From positions 9,030,815-9,094,814 of the forward strand of contig JAGGNK010007448.1 of the NCBI GenBank assembly GCA_017590115.1: a stretch of DNA of 64,000 nucleotides, given 5' to 3'. Below, one piece after another: positions 59,575 to 64,000 of the stretch (its first letter is position 1; every line of letters starts with the position of its first letter). A model generated the notes under the pieces. The model saw only the letters and a list, made by a program, of their open reading frames with translations. It was not told where the DNA came from and did no database searches. Made by a program: the position numbers and the translations under genes. This DNA comes from Montifringilla adamsi. Its lineage: Eukaryota; Chordata; Aves; Passeriformes; Passeridae.

Positions 59575-61333
59575 GTTTATCTAGATACAGGTACTTTATT
59601 TACAAATATTTAGATTAATAGCATTGTTACATCAAATGAGGAGTACAGCAGTCCAAACAGATCCTTTCTGTGACAGAAACAATGAGACCTACTGTAACTT
59701 ACTCTGGGAGTACAGGTATTGCACCTCAACAAGCTGTAGTCATTACAACACTGACTTCACATCAGCAGCAGGTCGTGGTCCCTGGGCAAACCCTGGTGCA
59801 GCCTTGGGTTAAGCAGGATGCAGGAGCTGGAGATCTTGAACATACCCATCTACTGAGGAACAGGAGTTAAAAAAGGACTAACCAGACAAACAAAGGGACA
59901 GCACACGAGTTACCCAAATCCTATTGTCTGCACATTCCAGTTTTGGCTTTTATATAACATTGACTGTACAATACTCTGGTACCACTGGTTACTTACAAGT
60001 CTGAACATTGTAGAGTTTTAGTGTCTAAAGAGGGATTTTCAGACTACTTTGTATTTGAAACACTGCAGTAAGCCTGAAGTGGGACACTGGATTGTGGTTA
60101 AGCACTTACCCCCTTCCATTTCTAAACCTTGTGATGTTTTCCAAGTGAAGCTGCACAAGGAGCCACAGTAAAACCCCACATTAGTGCAGCAACACCCCCA
60201 GGCAGGGTCACCACGTGACACCCCCTCACACACAGGCCAGGCTGTGGCACCCCAGGAAGGATGTACTTGAAAGCTTGAAGCAAAACCCTTAAAATCCCCT
60301 CACACAGCACTGTTAAAAAATACAAGAGTAGTTAAAAATCCCTAGAGAGCACATGTTGTTCCAACTGTCCAGTTCAGCCTCTGCCCAGTCCCAAAGTTAC
60401 AGGTACAAAAGCGGGAGGTGTGCGAGAGCCCGGCCACGGCTGAAGCCTGAGAATGCCAAAGAGAAGCAGGCAGAGCACTGCTGAGTGCAGAGGGGAGCAT
60501 TGCACAGTGCAGAATGAGAGCCACACCCCACTAGTGTTAATGTCTGTGTCCCCAGCACCGTGGGGACCCTGCAAGTGACACCCAGCAGCTACAGCCCCAG
60601 CTGGGCTGTGCTGCCACGGGGGCACAGAGAGCTCAGACTGTACAAACAGGGGGTTCTTACACACTGCTCTAATGCCAGGCATCATTTTCTTCATTAAAAT
60701 CATATACACAGGATGTATTTAACTGTTAGCTCAGTTCCTTCAAATTTTATACATATTTACGTTCTGTTAACAAAGGATAAAAGTGGCAAAAGAATGACGT
60801 AAAGCTATTGAGCACAAGAATGAACAGATCGCTTCCCTGCGCCACCCCGACCCCAGCACATCCCACAGGGAATTCTTCCAACAAAAGCACATCATTACAG
60901 AGCCCCTCGCTACCATCAGAAGTCATTTCACAGCAAAAACTTATCCTTTACTACTGACAGCTCGAACAGTTAGAGGTGGGGAAGAAAGGCCAAAGAACCA
61001 TAAAATAAACCATACAAGACAAAGCCCTGCAAAAGTGTAAAATCAGGAGTCCAGCATCAGTGCTCAGTTTAAATTATGTATCGGTGACACTATCACAAGG
61101 ACAATCAAGGAAAAAAAAAACTTCTAGATTTACCATGCAGGAGAGGTTTTATTACTCTACTTGCCTTTGATAACCTGATTACATCTAAAGTTGTTTAGCA
61201 GTTTAGTACTGTGTTAAACTTGTCTCAGAGTTTTAATTAAACCCAGTAAGATGTACAGAAGATGGGGAAGCGGTCAAAAGCACCACTCCCTAGAGCCAGA
61301 GGTGAGGGGTCAGGAGGAGCCACGGAGGGGTCA
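59575..61333 (-). other. RAB14: RAB14 3'UTR
   Basis: Minus-strand sequence after the RAB14 stop codon, about 1.75 kb, reaching the AATAAA at 59600-59595. No coding exon was seen inside. The region 58931-59575 between this end and CNTRL holds nothing recognised. Confidence 0.6.
59595..59600 (-). terminator. RAB14: RAB14 poly(A) signal AATAAA
   Basis: Plus-strand TTTATT in GTACTTTATTTACA reads AATAAA on the RAB14 strand, about 1.73 kb after the stop codon. It faces the CNTRL poly(A) signal across about 0.68 kb. Confidence 0.6.
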
Positions 61334-63413
61334 CTAGCAGCCACAGCCTTCTCTCTGGGGCTGGGGTTCGCTCGTTAGCCGCCCCCCCTGCGGGGCTGAC
61401 GGTTTGTGCTGTACGCCCGACTCGGCCGCGTTCAGGTCCAGGCTTCCATCTTGGATGTTCTGGTAGATTTTCTTGGCAGCCTCCAGGAACGCGTCCTCCA
61501 CGTTCTCTCCACTGCAAGAGAGCAGCAGGAGTTACTGGGGCTGCAGTGCTGCTTCCAGAGGGAGCTGGGCAGGCACTGTGCCCTCCTGTACTGGCACTGT
61601 GCCCTCCTGTACAGCCCAACAGCCCAGCCCCGGGACAGGGCAAGCCCTGCCTGGCCACCACACCCCTACCAGACCAGCAGGAATATGTGCCAAAGCACTG
61701 AGGAGCAAAAATAAGCCAAGGCATCGAGCCACGTGCACAGGAAGGTTCTGACAGAGCCTTAAAGACAAGGGAGCCACTATGGATCAAAACCTCTTTTTGT
61801 TACAGAGTTCTGTTCTGACAGGTGCCAGTGGGAGCCACATTTCCTGGTGGCCCTGGGGATCCCCAGTGACACAGCCAGCCCCAAGCATGGCACAGCAATT
61901 CCTCAGTTACTCGAGGGGCTGGTCATTGCCTACGGACCAAACTTGCAGCTCTGAACACCCAAGAGAAGGAACCCTTTACACACTGAGCACATTCCACACT
62001 CAAATAAGGCCTGAAATCCAAATCAGTTCATTTGAATTCAACCAGTCTTTGGCTGAAATGCAGCCAAAGCTCTCAGTTCCAAGTTACTTTCAAGACACAG
62101 CAAAGAGACCAATCTGAACATCACCACAGCCAAAAGTCACTTACGTTTTTGCACTTGCTTCAAGGAACAATAAACCTGTTCAGAGACAGAGGTTTAACAG
62201 TCAGTGCACAACACACTTCAGAGAGCCCCAAGTCAGACACACCACGACCTTCCCATTACATGCAAGACACTATTTTAGTACTAAACAAGCTTTTGTGACT
62301 ATGTCAAGGCATCATCACAAGCTGGTTTCTAGAACTACAGACAGTTATCAGACTGCCTGAGGCACAGCAGGAGTTTGTACATACAATTCCATCACTCTGG
62401 AAGTGTAAGCTTGCAGCTATCAATGCTGAGGATTCACTTCAACATCACTATGTTTTAGGAAAGTACCAGCTTTACAGAAAAAAACACACCATTTTCTTCA
62501 GCAAATTGTTTGGCTTCTTCATATGTAACATCCCTCTGTGCTTCCAGGTCTGCTTTGTTTCCTATGAGGATTATCACCTGGGTCAGGAGAGAAAAAGTTA
62601 GTCTGGGAAAAAGCTTAGGAGCCTTTTCACTGCCACCTTCATTATTAATGAGACTTTTAAAAAACCAAAAGGAAACAGGCAAAGCAGATTATCTGCAGAA
62701 GCCATGCTCCTTCAGGAGAACTCTGCTCTAGCATTCCCTACTCTGGGAAAGCAGGAACAGCATCTCCAGCTGTCACTTTCCAAGGCTTTAGGATGTTCTC
62801 CTGAGATGAGGTCCTAAAAAGCTGCTCTTTATTCATGAGAGCAGTACCTTGAGCCACTTCTTGTATTTGTTTAATCACCAATCTTTAGTTTTCTCATCAG
62901 TTTGGTGCTAAAGTATTTTAGAGGCATTCAGGAACAGGCTGAAGAACAACAGCTCTGTGGTATGGGCAGAGAGACCCAGAAGGATCTTCCTCCACAAAAC
63001 CTGGTCAGCTTTTGGTGGAGATCCAATTTAAGGACAGCATTCACCTCATTACTGACACAAAGCAAGGAGGAGTAACACAATGAAGGTTGGTCCAGATTTC
63101 ATCCCAATTTTGTCTCCAACTGTTCCAAACAGACCCTGAAAGGTGAGTGGCACAAGAAGACTTTTAGAGGAAGCCCTTTTGCTGTGGCAGGGAAGTGAAT
63201 CACTGCACTCTGCACGTGGGGACAGGAGCAGTGCAGAAAACACAGGCAGCTCTTGCAGAGACCACTGCAGTGCTTTGGCCTGAGCCTCCCACCACTTGCT
63301 CAGGGAGAAGCAATCTTGCTTTTAAGCTAAATGAAGTCCAACTTACAGTATTTGGATTGGTGAGGTTCCTTGCATCTGTCAGCCAGCTGCTTAAGTGATT
63401 ATACGTACTTCTT
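61334..63413 (-). CDS. RAB14: RAB14 small GTPase, last four exons (5' part outside window)
   Basis: Rab GTPase of early endosomes, recycling endosomes and Golgi. Minus-strand exons: 63413-63347, 62577-62490, 62175-62145 and 61511-61334, encoding residues 96-215 of a 215-residue protein by comparison with human. Visible are [17 protein letters not shown], the guanine-specificity motif GNKAD, the SAK motif (EASAKT), and the C-terminus ending EGCGC. The CGC ending is the double-cysteine geranylgeranylation site. All phases agree (67, 88, 31 and 178 nt) and splice sites are canonical, with a GTGTGT donor after 62490. The sequence is nearly identical to human, as expected for a Rab. The P-loop and switch exons lie to the right of 64000. 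Confidence 0.97.
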
Positions 63414-64000
63414 CTGCAAAGAATCAAAAGAGGACACTTTTAGCCCTTTATAAAGTATTTAGGTGCCAACAGTACAGTCAGCATCCAAACACGGCAACAT
63501 CCATCATCCCTGCTGTTCTCCCCACCTCAAGACAGACAAAACAGCAGCAGTGTGGACTCAGACCACAAATTCAAGTCAACTTTAAACCCTTGGAGCAGCT
63601 CTTACTGCCACTGGAAAGCCAGACCAATTCCCACTGCTAGCACACAGCTCTGCACAGACAAGGCTGCTGCTGTTTTCAACAGAACATGTGAAAGGGTTTC
63701 CTGTCAAATACTCTTACAGAACACAGCACAGCAGAACAGCACTTCAGTAACAAACTGCAGAAGGTCATGTTTTACTCAAGATTTACAGAAACAGAAAATA
63801 CACCTACATATATGCAGGAAAAAACAAAGAGGTGCCTGAAGAATATCAAGAACATCCCCAGAGGAAGATGAGAGACGTGTGAAAGCAAAAGTATTTCATG
63901 TTGCATCTGATGCACTACTCCTTGAGCAGCATCTTTAGCTGTCACCTCTAGAGGAAGGCAGGATGGCTGCTGTGCAGTGCCAGGCTGCTGGGGATGAGGC
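63414..64000 (-). other. RAB14: RAB14 intron, continues beyond window
   Basis: Non-coding sequence upstream of the 63413 exon on the minus strand. No further RAB14 exon (switch I/II or P-loop) is encoded here. Confidence 0.75.

Overview
This is a eukaryotic, almost certainly avian, chromosome segment. It carries four vertebrate genes in the order TRAF1 (-), C5 (-), CNTRL (+), RAB14 (-), the conserved neighbourhood known from human 9q33.2. The bird assignment rests on two CR1 LINE 3' ends, the very compact introns (complete 41-exon C5 in about 19 kb, 42 coding exons of CNTRL in about 25 kb) and the divergence of the proteins from their human counterparts. No bacterial, viral or CRISPR content was seen. 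All exon calls were made by hand from splice signals, reading frame and remembered homology; no search was run.

Layout. 1-2350: first coding exon of TRAF1 (303-511, minus) and a CpG island that is the likely TRAF1 promoter. 2350-11200: intergenic sequence with microsatellites and a paired-E-box inverted repeat. 11205-30100: complete C5 on the minus strand, 41 exons summing to 5037 nt (1678 residues), including the C5a exons, an intronic CR1, and a minisatellite that duplicates the splice donor of exon 28. 30100-31560: C5 upstream region with a near-perfect HNF1 site. 31560-58930: CNTRL (centriolin) on the plus strand, from a CpG promoter with two E2F motifs to a polyadenylation signal at 58906; 42 coding exons summing to 6978 nt (2325 residues). 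59575-64000: 3' half of RAB14 on the minus strand (residues 96-215), running off the right edge.

Roles. The genes are unrelated in pathway apart from a loose immune link between TRAF1 (TNF-receptor signalling adaptor) and C5 (terminal complement and C5a anaphylatoxin). CNTRL is a mother-centriole/midbody coiled-coil protein and RAB14 an endosome/Golgi small GTPase. C5 and CNTRL are divergent, with about 1.5 kb between the C5 start codon and the CNTRL CpG island; CNTRL and RAB14 are convergent with about 0.65 kb between their poly(A) signals.

Points most worth a second look: a TRAF1 N-terminus that keeps a RING-finger half which human TRAF1 lacks; the C5 exon-28 donor minisatellite with four frame-preserving donor copies; three GC-AG introns; a CNTRL upstream ORF whose stop overlaps the main start as ATGA; an intronic CpG island in CNTRL that could drive an N-truncated isoform; and a CNTRL exon of conserved length whose coiled coil has turned proline-rich.
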